NCBI GenBank assembly: GCA_019055375.1
Contig: JAHQIW010000203.1
Coordinates: 186,001-250,000 of the forward strand
DNA from: Parelaphostrongylus tenuis
Taxonomy: Eukaryota > Nematoda > Chromadorea > Rhabditida > Metastrongylidae
DNA length: 64,000 nucleotides
Direction: 5' to 3'
Shown: positions 33,208 through 45,200 of the stretch, in pieces
Position numbering within the stretch: position 1 is the stretch's first letter
Layout: each line of letters starts with the position of its first letter
Made by a program: the position numbers and the translations under genes
Notes under the pieces: generated by a model
Told to the model about the DNA's origin: nothing
What the model saw: the letters and a program-made list of their open reading frames with translations, nothing else
Database searches by the model: none

Positions 33208-33212
33208 ATATC

Positions 33213-33625
33213 AATGTATAGAGTGATTTTCGTAGCATCTAAGCCAACCGTATAATATGAAATTCTTTCAAGGCGAGGGAAAAATTCCCATCCGAATAAT
33301 AATACATTGATCGCCACGCCTCTCTTCCCCCCCCCCCCCCTCACCCCACCCCCCCACTTTGCCTCATTCTGTGCCACGACCCTCGTCTTGTCGAATAGCC
33401 GGTAAAGAACCTGCCAAAAATGTGAAGCTCGATCTTGATTTTCTTGCTAAACCGTATATACAAGAAGTAAACTCATCGCTAGAATCAAGAAACATTACGT
33501 TATCAGATGATTACTAAAAGACTAGAGAAATACCTCTGTTTGGCGAGGTTTGAAGCACAAGTCATAAGAACAGAGGAAATCAAAAGATTAAAGGAGCTTT
33601 TTGAGAATCAAACGCATTTTTGAGT
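33213..33625 (+). repeat. R1 dispersed repeat, right half
   Basis: Continues R1 after the LTR element: AATGTATAGAGTGATTTTCG, AAAAATTCCC, TACATTGATCG, CCTCGTCTTGTCGAATAGC, TTTGGCGAGGTTTGAAG. The reverse complement of 57490-57880 matches throughout. A frame with LARFEAQVIRTEEIKRLKEL is seen here, and ARFEAQIKGPVVIERSKEL is seen in the other copy. Confidence 0.7.
33325..33357. repeat. C-rich tract
   Basis: A run of about 14 C, then TCACCCCAC and another C run. The minus strand is therefore G-rich and could form a G-quadruplex. The R1 copy near 57800 has only a normal CCCGCCTCGCCCCTCC here, so the run is a local expansion or a sequencing stutter. Confidence 0.7.
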
Positions 33626-35229
33626 TCCTTGAAGCAGCAAAAGAGATCGGTTTTCCACTTGTTCCCTAATCAGAAAAAAACCAACAAGGATTATGTCATT
33701 GAAGAGTATATTGAATTTGCCCATTCTGTAGTTTGCTTCCGATCTACCACTGCCAATCCACCACTTATCGCATTTACGTCTCACCCTTCAATATTCTTCG
33801 TCATCTTCTTCAAGTCTTTCCCGTCATAATTCTCATTCGATCGTAAAATTATTTGGCTTGATAAAACAACATTCAGCTACGTCATTCTGTAATATTCTTA
33901 CCAAATGCGAAACTTCTGTGCTGTCCCATGTAACTAATAATAATTGTTATTTTAACTGGCGATACTGTGCGAACGCCGTATAAGATTTGTCGTTCTGCTC
34001 ATCTACAATCACAATAGTACTTACTTGTCGTTTTTACAACGACCATAAAAAAAAAACTCACGAGTATGTGGTGTGCGATGAGAACTACAGTTAACGAGTC
34101 AGTTTTAAACTTGAATTTCATAACATCCAATGCCTTACACAACCTATAGAAGGAGCTAAGCAATGAAAGATATAGACTACCGGCAGGCTGTATTAACGCT
34201 GTAAGCGATGAAAGCTTGCTTTTAGCAAATCTATCCATATCATCATAGAGGTGACCAAATGAAGATCTCGCTTGAACTGCGACAACTGACAATGTCAACT
34301 CAGTGTTTTTGTTTCCCTGAGTAGTTCTAGCACCATTTGACAGCACCAGAAGAATGAGTGCCTGGTGAGTTCAGAACATGTATGGAACTGAAGCTAATTC
34401 AGTTTGTATCACAGGGTACCTCTAGATTCTCGAGCAGCAAACTCGCTCATCTTTCAATGGGGTGTAGAAGTTACCCAAAGAGCTATTCTAAGTTAGAATT
34501 CGTTGAGCATAAAATCCTATTATGGGACATTTGCAACAAATAAGACCATCAAGTCGGTGATCTTTCTGTTGCACTTTTGATATTGCTAGAGAATCTAATA
34601 GGCAACGGCTTCCGCCCATTATTTCATATTGAAATGCACGATGTGTTAGGCCTACCTGACCTGCTACAATTTGGCGTACAAAATGGTGTCTTGGGGTTAG
34701 GGATTTAGATTGCTGATGTAGATAGGAGCTTTGGTCTCTTACTTCATTTGCGAATTGCGGAATAACCTCAGCGCAGACTACTCAACTGCATGCTCGATAA
34801 CGATAGGTGATCTTCCATTCTACTTGCATATCCGCCATTGATATGACTTATATATTGAGAGAAGAACTGTAGCTTTGAAGGTGGGCGTGGGGTCGCGTAC
34901 CCTCCGTTTTCTTCACATGCACGATGCTCTTGAAATCTCCATAAACTAATTGTTATATACTGCTTAACTGTGAAGCTGAGTCGATCATGTCTACTCCTCT
35001 GTGTGGATGAGTATAAAGAGGGGCATTTAGAAATATTTGTTAGCTTACCATCCACTTTAGGGTATGGAATTTGTTATCTTCTTAGTGTGAGTGGATTAGG
35101 TCATTTGATTGAGTCACAGCTGATGAAGAGTATGTTTTAATTTTATGAGGGCCTGTTCAATCTAGGCATTGCCGCGCCATTGGAAAACTTCCATATCTAG
35201 CAGAAATATTGTTTAATTTCAAAATAAAT
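33626..35229. other. AT-rich sequence, no gene recognised
   Basis: A 115-residue minus-strand frame at 33999-34346 has two hydrophobic stretches (LSLLSSFYRLCKALDVMKF, VVLIAHHILVSFFFMVVV). It could be chance in AT-rich DNA. It was not matched to the receptor exons. Confidence 0.35.
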
Positions 35230-36015
35230 CTACACAAATAAGGCATACTATGAAGAAAATTCACAAAGGCGCCTCTATCATCATTTCGGCCAATGATTCC
35301 AAAGCACCAAATTTTGCATTGATATCTGCTCTATTGTTATCTCTGCTTTCGGTTTTTATATTTAACTTTGATCAGTCTAAATTTTTGTCGTTAGATGAGA
35401 ACTCTTACATGTCAAACTTTTCAGAAAGTTCGACTCGATTTTCAGAGCCATTTTCAAACTCATGTGTTATGAGAGATTTACTTGCTCAAAAAAAGTTTTT
35501 TTTTGTGAGGATTTCAAAAGTTTCATCGGTTTTTTTGTAATCTTCTGCAGATTCAATTTTCACTCAAGCTTGATTAATAATGAAAAAATGAGAAGTGAAT
35601 ACAAGACAAGAGCTGACACTTTACTCAACTGACAACTGATCACATTATATTCTCATAAATGAATTCACAGAGAACAAACTGCTGTTCAATAGTCTTAGCA
35701 GCAATACGTTTCCATAGCATAAAAAGTACTACAATAACGTAGAGAAATAAAGCCATCAAGAAATCAGGTTAACTACGGCACAAAGCTGATAAACATACTT
35801 TAGAATCAGTCGGAACTCAGAACTCCCTAGTGCTTCGCGCCATCGTTTCCAATTGTTCTCTTTAGACAGCTGTAGTAAAAATTGAGAATAAACGTCTACA
35901 ACTAATTTGTGCTATCTTACTCAACAAAAAAAGTAAGGAGAAAGTTCATGGTTTTTCTACATGTCTATTTTTCAATATATCATCAAAATCTTGAAGAGTT
36001 TTTTGGAGTTTCCTC

Positions 36016-36288
36016 CTAACGCGCGCCTACTGTTTGCTGCTCTTCCTTCTTAGTTGAAGGCATTCGTAAGACAGTTGAGGTGGTATTACTACAAAACAAA
36101 CTACGAGCATGTTTTCGCACTTCTCTGTTGCAGATATATAGCATGCCCGACAAGGCCATGGCATTGGAGATTACAGTGAGATTCTCAAAAGCGACGACGA
36201 AAAATCGTGCATAACCTGTTATACCAATGTCTGGAATGAATCTGAACATTGCCATTTCGATGACGAACAACACGCTGATTGGAACTGT
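36016..36288 (-). CDS. Copy B exon 7: TM6, TM7 and C-terminal tail
   Basis: TTTCAG acceptor, phase 0, 90 residues and a TAG stop. Text runs TVPISVLFVIEMAMFRF, GITGYARFFVVAFENL, then MLYICNREVRKHARSLF and a Ser/Thr/Lys-rich tail. The frame is intact. Confidence 0.82.
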   Translation of the reverse strand, partial: TVPISVLFVIEMAMFRFIPDIGITGYARFFVVAFENLTVISNAMALSGMLYICNREVRKHARSLFCSNTTSTVLRMPSTKKEEQQTVGAR

Positions 36289-39200
36289 CTGAAATACTAG
36301 AACATAGAAGTACGAAGTAATCGCTATTTATACAATTGCCTGAAAGTCTTCGAAATAGTAGTATAAGAGAATGTTAAGACAGGGGAGGAAGTCAAAGCAG
36401 TTAATTGAATAAGCAAAAATGTGTTCCCGTCTTCCACTCTTTTCTAAAAGAGCGACTGAACCACATATTTCAAAAAATCGATTACATCAAATTTACATGA
36501 CTCGACGTTACAACAATTGCAAAGATTGAGAACTTTTGCAAACGATTCGTCTTCTCACGTTTACCATTTCAAAGGCCTTCAAACGTCTCGTGTGCTGTAT
36601 CAATTGCTGCTTGAGTACTTCATCTTTTACATAAATTATGCTATAGAATGCCTCTCGAGTGATAACTTCTTATAACACAGGAGATAACCAAACTAGGACG
36701 TTTCCACGTGGTTGCAAAAAAGCATTATGATAGTGGGCCGAATCAGCATAGCGTTCCCTGTTGACCTGCATCATTAACCACACCGACGAACATTTACTCT
36801 TATAAATTGAACGAGCTACTGATGAAAGAAGCATTCATGGAAGCTATCCTCGATTTAGTTCACGACTTTATTTAGTAAGTAGCTTTTTATTTAACGGAAG
36901 AGTATGTTGTGAGATGTTATAACGTAAGTGCTGAGACACAAGCTCTCAGTTGGGTACAACATTTTATAATGCTCACTACTATCAGAGAGAAGTGCGCAGC
37001 ATTAACTTATATTGTGCTTGGCAGAAACTGAAAGTCGCAGTATAATTTCTGTATATGTTGACCACCGCGTATGTCATTATCTTCAAGTATCTGCAAAAGC
37101 CCTCACCAAGAAAGAGTCCCTTCGCCACAGGAAGCTTGTTAACCATTAGATTGCATGTTAGAGGCTACACTAATCTCCACCATTGATCGGTTTAAGTTAT
37201 TTCTCAAAGCTCATACGCACCTGTATCACCTGTCGTCCCGTTGATCGTCGAATGACTCGAGCCGGTACCAGCAACTCTTCCATTTTTCCCTATCGCGAGC
37301 AAGAGCAGCCCAGTGGGTCCTCCTCGCTCTAGGGATTCGCTGAGCATCATATCTTTCTTCTATCGCTTTCTTAAAGAAATCGGATTAACGGGTCAGTAGT
37401 CTTCCTTTAGAGTGCTTGACGTCCTGATCAATCCAGTCGGTAACGGCTCTCGTCCATCGGTTGTCGTTGAAGCGCATCACGTGTCCGGTCCACCTTATTT
37501 TCGATATCCTGGAGCGTAGAATGGCGTCTCTGATTTTCGATCGTTGACCTAGGTCGGATCTTCGGATCCTTTCTCACATTTGCGAGATACGGGATACTCC
37601 TAGCATCAACCTTTCCACTGCGCGTTCAATAACGCCAAGTGACCTTTCATCCTGCTTACGTAGCGACCAGGTTTCTGCTGCATATGTCAAGGCAGGGATA
37701 ATTGTCGAATCGAAAAGGTGGGCACGGAGTCGAATGTTTTTTGTCCTCTTCACTAGATCTTCGATGCTCTTAAACGTTCCCCAAGCCGCTCGTTTCCTCC
37801 TGCTCAACTCTGGAGCTAGGTTGTTCATCATCTTTTCACGACCTAGATAGACGTAACTGGAGCATTCAGAGATTGTTGTTCCGTTGAGCGTGAATGGGGC
37901 ATTTGAAACCCATCCGTTCCTCATGAACATTGTTTTAGTTAGATTCAGTTGAAGACCAATCTTTCCACAGGCGTTATCGAAATCGGTCAACCAACATTCG
38001 TTCCGTTTGGCTGATGTTTGGTGTTATGAGAACATATCGTCAGCAAAGCGAAGATGGTTTAATTGTCGACCATCAATTTTCACTCCCATTTCGTCCCATT
38101 CTAGTTTTCGTATGACGTTTTGTAGGGTGGCAGTAAATAGTTTTGGCAAAATTGTATCGCCTTGTCGAACCCCTCTTCTTACGTCAATGATGATATTGTT
38201 GTAGAATGGAGATATTTTGGTCGTGAAATCTTTATAATGCTCACGAAAGATCATTATGTACCGAGTAAGGACGCCCTGGCTATCCAGAGCCTCTACAGCC
38301 GCTTTTGTTTCCACTGAATCGAAGGCTTTCTTCAGATCGATGAAAGTGAGACAGAGTGGTTGTTTGTACTCTAGTGAAACTTCAATGAGTCTTGTAATCG
38401 TGTGGATGTGATCCATGGCACTAAATTCTTTTCGGAACCCTGCTTGTTCGCATGGCTGTCCTTCGTCCAGTGTTCTGTCAATCCTGTTTAGGATGACTCG
38501 AGTAAAGAGTTTATAGAGAACGGACAGCAAGCAGATTGGGCGATAATTGCCTATGTCATGAAGGTCTCCCTTTTTGAACAACAATACGATCTTGCTGGTT
38601 TTCCATTGCATAGAGACCTTGCATTCTGACAGGTAGCGAGTGAAGAGCCGAGCCAGGGTGTTGATGACAACTGGCGGCAGGTTCTCCAGATGTTCTGGTC
38701 TAATCCTCTCTGGACCAGGTGTTGTTCTGTTCTTCACGGACAATATAGCATGTCGGATTCCGGAAGGGAGGGCCGGTGGAACGACATATTCATCCTCTTT
38801 CGATTTATATGAGGGTAAGAGGACATAGCTAGACAAGAGTTCCGAGTAGTATTGGTGGATGATTTTCTCCATTGCATTTCTGGAAGCTGTAAGTGTACCG
38901 TCAGGGTATCGGAGTGCAATCATCTTGGTCTTATAGTTGACGAAGCTTCGCTGGGCTTTGCAAATGCTCTTCCCAGCTTCTGCCTCAGCTGTTGCTCTTC
39001 TCTCATTAACGTCTTCTTTTATCGTTTCTCTGCACTGTTTCGCAGGTTCGGACGTTAGGTTTCGGTAGCCTGTATCTCGTGCGATTCCACGTTGACGTAG
39101 CAACTCGAGTGCCTGCGGAGACAAGCGTCTCTTCGTGACCTTAGGACTCTCGGCTTTTATAGCGCTAACGTGAAGATATTCAACGAGTCGATCGTATTCT

Positions 39201-42200
39201 TCGTCGATGTTGTCGACAACGGTATCTTCCCAAGAGCCGACTAATGATTTGAATACATCCCAGTTTATATGGTAGTCTGGGAGTTCATTGTTTGAATTTA
39301 ACGGCTTTCTCTCCTCTCCTCGAAAATCGCAACGTTGCGCGATGGAGGCGATGGTCTGATCCCGTGTAGAACTTAGGAACAACAGCGACATCGGTCAGGC
39401 AAAGTCTTCGATTTACTAAGTTGTGATCTATTTCGTTATGGTACTCTATATTGGGAGACGTTCATCGCTGAGAAAGAAGCTTTTGGAATTGCGTGTTACC
39501 ATGGATGGTTTGGGTCGTCGTGATAAACTCAGATTGCCTCTCACCCTGTTCATTCCATTCTAGTCCGGGGTCCCAATAAGACGTTCTTCAGACGTTCTTC
39601 TAGGTCCAGTTTTTGCGCTAAAATCTCCGACAATGACCTTGAAGAATGTATGATCTTCTCTGAAGAATTTTTCGAGGTCCATATAGAACGCTTCGATAAT
39701 TGTCTTCGTCATCGCTTGATGCTGGTGCGTAAGCAACGAAGATGGTCAAAGCCGGCATAGAACCACATCGTTTCAACCGTAATCGTCCGATACTGGTTGT
39801 TAATCGTTCGATCGAATTAATGTTCACGGTCAAATTCGATTTGACGAGGACGCCAACTCCGCCAACAACTCTGCGATCGCATGTACCAAGGAACAGTTCT
39901 TCTCCGGTGTCATAGACAGCGTAGGATGGCGCCTTCTCGTCTCAGCCAGGCCAATGACGTCGTACCTTATTCTTCTTGCTTGAATCAATAGATCTTCTAC
40001 AGCTGGTTGGTGAGCAAGGGTTCTTGCGTTGTAGGTACAGATCGTCATTTTAGTCCGTTTCGATCTTGGCAGCCTAGTTCGGCCCAGAGATTTTAGCAGC
40101 CTCTCCGCACTCGTCCTACCTGGCGCTGCCGTTTCAGGGGCTCTTTCGGGTTCAGTGGAATGAGGCCCATATTTGTTACTATTTTTGGCATTTTGATACC
40201 CAACGTATAGCTTGCCAGGTTCCAAACATTGGGGCTGGGTACTCACGAGTAGCTTGCCAGTCTCTCTCGGAGGAGCGGGAGGAGCTTATTTGTTGGAGGC
40301 GACTCCTAACCGCCTCCCATGTACTTCCCAGCCGCTTGATTGCAGGCTTTTAGCCGACTTGTAGAAATAGAGTTTTTGTCAAGTCGGCGCTGCAGAAGCA
40401 GGGAGCTCGTCCTCTGGATCCACCTGCGTCTCTGGAAATCACACGGTCGCTTTTGGCTCGCTGTTATTCCCCTATCCACCACCTGGGGACGCGCCACGTG
40501 CCCTCGCGACTAACCGGGCGAGATCCCTCAAAGAGGGAAGTCCTAAATTGCTAGCATAGCGATATGATTTATGATTTACACAATAGTCGAAATTCTCAGA
40601 CCTGAGAACGAAAGTGCAATACAAAAAATGCAGTGTGGTGGTCTTCAGAAAGACGAGCATGTGATTCCGAACTAAGTGAAGCATTCAATATCTGAGAAAA
40701 ACGTAGGGCGAAGAGGTTGATGATGCAGTCGTCTAACAGTTGAGCTGCCAGAAAGTATAATCGAGAATTCGAGGTCACCTCAGACTTCAACTTTTACTTG
40801 TAATTTCAAGACTTATGCGATTATCATACGTAATTCTATGGACTGAACTACTTCATTTGAAGAGTAGTTCGTATCTTTTGTTGTTGTTGCATTTCGATGA
40901 CCGACGCTCCGGTGACCTGAACTTCTTCAGTTCCTGGACGTTTTTATTTATATGTGCACATTCAATGAGCTATTAAAGCTCTACAGTATAAAGCTCTCGG
41001 CGCTGATCAACCCCTGAGGGGTGCGCTATGCATTTCTCTTCAATTTATGACTTCGTTTGAGGTGATTGAATGCATATCTAACCTTTACAATAACTCGCGG
41101 TGGCCTCTCGCTGTATCGATTTAGTGCTGCTTATCCTCCCACACAAGTCTGAGATCAATCCGGTACCAATTTAGCGACCCCGGAGGGATGGATGGCTTGA
41201 TGAGCCATTAGCGCAAGATTGAATTATCGACCTTGTATGTCACGCACAGCGTCCCTAACCACTGTGCCACATGCGCTCTCTAGTAGACAGCTACTAGTTG
41301 AAATTTGCAGCAATGCAAAACCGCTTTATGGGATAAGACAACTTATCGTTTTGCAAGGTGTAGGAGTACCTATGTTCTATGTGTGGAATGGACGCTGTCC
41401 CCACTCTTGTTAGAAGATTAAACGATCAAAGACACTGGATTCTGCGTGATATTGAACTGTTTATATTGACATTTTGAAATTCTGGCGCTTGAAATGAAAC
41501 ACTTCAAAGGTGGTTTTTACGCTCCCGTGTTCTTGACTCCGATGTCAGGAACACAATTGTCACTTCAAAGTAATCTTCGTTGTGCCATTATGACCTCTGC
41601 GCACCTGAAGTGTGTTTATGCTACCTGTTTTGCCAATACATTCTTTTCCGCGTACCGTACACAATACCGAGTATATTGTGTTCGAAATAACAGTGCAATG
41701 ATTACCTACATAAGGCTTTTGAATAATCATCATTCAGGGCAGGTCAATAATGGTAAAATCTTTCTAGTAACGTTGATAGGTAAACCTACTTAATTTCCAT
41801 ATTAGCGTGACTAATGGCGTTGACTGATCATGAGTTACACATAGCACTGCATTACCCACTTTCCTCACCAATCGCCGGTCCTGCTACTGAGAGTCATTCA
41901 ACTTATAAAACAATCTCAGTTTTAAAGTCCATCTCATTCGAATCATCTAAAAATGTTCACTAGATCACAGTGGGCCTTAGGCTATTCAATACGACCATTG
42001 CTTTTTTTCTTTCAGTACGTAAACAGTAAGTTCCGTTAGGCGAGCGTAATGTAAACTCTCAAAGGAGACTGCTTAGTGAATGACTGGAATGCGCGATAAA
42101 GCCGATTTAAGAACGGACGGAAATATGTTGCAAGCATGAGTGTATCAAGTCATTCCTTTCTTGCCTACTAACGCAAAAAGAAGTCTCAGTGATGCAAGTG

Positions 42201-45200
42201 CCTACCGAAAGGGAATAAACGGCTAGCAAGCGCATTCTTGTCTTCTGTTGGTTAACCATTCTTTTGAGTAGAGTGTCCAATTTCGTTAGTCTTTTTTTGT
42301 TCTGAATTTCTTCTCCAATGTGATTACGTGCGATGAATACGCACTGTCGGCTAGAACTAAGACATCTAGAGCTACGCTCCATCTTCTTCAAAATCCGTCA
42401 AGAATATGGAAGTGCCCGATTCATTGGAATTTTGCTTTTACTGTTATCGTCTTCAATTTTCTGCGTATTTTCTTTGGGAGTTTGACGTTATGTCATATGC
42501 AGCACACATGAAGAGATGAACGAACAATTTGACTTGTTGAGCAATAATGAATGCTCAACAAATGGTCTCGAGGTAACCCGAAGATGACCGCCTTTAGTTT
42601 CTAAGCGTGTACATCAGCTGTCCGGGAATGGCAACATTACTATGTGATATCGAAAGTTAAGTAACAAAATCACTTATTCCTTAATTATTCGCATACAAGA
42701 AGGGAGCTTGTGAGAAGCATGTTTCCATAACCGCCAGTGCACAGAAAGAAAGAAGAACGAAGAATGAAGAACCGCTAGATTGAGAAGGCAAATTGATATT
42801 TGCGAGGAAACAACACTAGCTATTCAGGATAGGACTGGAGAAACAATCATGATTCTAAACTATAAGCTTAGCAAAAGCAAGGTGCAACATATCTTACCAT
42901 TCAACTTCTACAAAATCTGTTTGGCTATAAAACATAGTCTCAAAGGGTGGCCAGCAAAACTACGTGCCAGTGAGTGAAATACCATCAAGTACCCCTATTC
43001 ACTATCTAGTTCGTATCCGAATGCATGGCTGTCTGCACACGAAGCAAAATGTCATGCAGGTTATAACGACAAAGGCGATTATTGCATAAGTTCGGATACG
43101 GTTTACCTCCCGGCGAAATCCAGTGATTTTAGAGAACACACTGCTTGCTCACGAGGCCACATTTGCTCAAAAATTTCTCTTGCTGATAAAACTTCTTTGT
43201 AATCTTCCTTGTTTGACTCTCTGATCATTGGAAGTTCTAGTTGCTTGATTTGAGAAACAATGAAATTGCTGATCACTCCATGCGAATAGTTTGGTTATTT
43301 GTCTATGTTAATATCCTGCCAGTGACGTAACGTTGACGAGATTGACGTCATACGATCATATTCGCTATTGTGATTACTCTCAGTCTGATATGTAACTCAA
43401 AAACTTTCAAATTCTCTACTTTCTAGAAGGTTCCGTGGCCAAGTTGTTGTGATGCCCGTCGCGGCGCTCGCAAAGACGAGCTCCACTACCCAACACTCTC
43501 CAGCAGTCAGCAAATGCCCTATAGAGCGCCACAGCCACGCTCTCTTCGAGACTGCTAGGAGACTCGCACATCCAGTATTTTATGAAGTTCAAAAAGAAGA
43601 TGAAGGAAGAAACTAAATGCTAGAAGTGCTAGGATCTGCACATTAAATAAAGAGAAACACTGTGAAGATGGCTAAGTTTTTAAAGTGTCTAGGATTCTCT
43701 AGCATCATCATGAAGGAAATCAATGAAATGCTTGTGCAGAGTTTGGATAGTGATTTGCAGCAGAAGTCGACTAAGTAGTTATGATTTTCGAATAATTGAA
43801 TAATAAAAAAATTTGGGGCATTTGCTTTTTGAACGAGCTGATTTTGTAGTTGAGTGCTTGCAAAATAGCAGAAGTCCTAATTTCATATAAAATGAAAATA
43901 TCAATGTTGCCTCGCCTGGATCAGGAACATTATCTCCCTCTTCAACCGTCTCTCATCCATAGTTTGTCGAGGCGCCCTTATTTTCAGATAAATAATAAGG
44001 TATACGCAACACATCAGAACAGCTAGTGTGTTGGATTGGCAGTACACAAACTGAAAAAAGAAGTTAGAGTTCTACTGTTGCTTTACTAAAGGGCTGCGCT
44101 GTAAAGGCTGTGAAATGATTAAGTTCTAGTAAATTCTAGTTAATATCGTTTAGACGAATGGAAGCGCTTAAAAACCCATTCACAAAATGCACTCATCACA
44201 GTCCGAATACGTTTTGAGGGATCATCAAATATACCAAATAGAGATATCTTCATCATACCCTGCGCCTTACATTGACTTATGTCTATTTTCGCCAAATATA
44301 TTATTAGATCATCAGCATCTGAAATCCAATGCTATTGCTTTTTTCCGAAAGCCTGCAAACAGCTAGAATATGGTAAAGGGACACATAGGAATTCCACAAC
44401 TAATATTCCGTCTGAGATTAATATACAATTCGCGCACGATTTCTAGCCCCTTTCCGTTCAAACGAAGCTTAATTTCCAGTACTGACCAAAGATTTTTTGA
44501 CAATGAGTAATGTTTATCAATAATAAAGGATATAAGGGGTTGTGAACTAGCTTGAAGAGGCGCCTTGCTCCATCGCCTTGGAGGCATGAGTGTGTGTGTT
44601 TCACTACTTACTTTATGCTGCCACTCTTATTCTACAAGGGCATAGCTTTCAGCAACTAACAGAAATGTATTGGAATGTGTGATGTATGCTTCTTCAATTG
44701 CTTTATATTCACATATTCTATGCAACAATGATGAATCTATGTCAACTTTTACTTAGAGCCTAATCACGCCGACTACGCGGAGTGCCACGTACAATAGTCC
44801 AAAGTACACACCTAGTATAGTATGTTAAGCGCTACAAATATGCTCATTTATATGTCCACGTGGCCAATAGCACCTTCGAGGCGCAAAACAACATCCTATT
44901 TTCTGTGGGTAAAGAGTCAAAACAAAAGAACTTATCTTTCCAAAGCTCTATATAAACGGCTAGAGAGGGCCGGAAGGATCATTCCAGATCCACTATTCAC
45001 TACAATAGAATTACAAAAGCGGTGCCAAAAGTTAAATGGGTTGGTTGAAGTGACAAAAGCAGGTGGTTCTAAATCATCAATTATTTCTCATTAAGAACTC
45101 AATTTCCCAACATTTCCAGTCTTATACTTGATTAAAGAGCTCATAAGTTATATGCGCTGATGATCTTATATCTGAAAATCCATCAATATTCAAAACAAGC

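Larger units (their letters stand above)
37221..40540 (-). mobile_element. RTE-type LINE, near full length, frameshifted (copy 2)
   Basis: Same subfamily and same ends as 23597-26940. It inserted in intron 6 of the receptor gene copy B, in the same orientation as the gene. Domains are leader, endonuclease, reverse transcriptase and C-terminal part. Frameshifts differ from copy 1 (for example the palm motif is intact here, but the frame breaks at the FADD box), so the two copies decayed independently. Confidence 0.92.
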
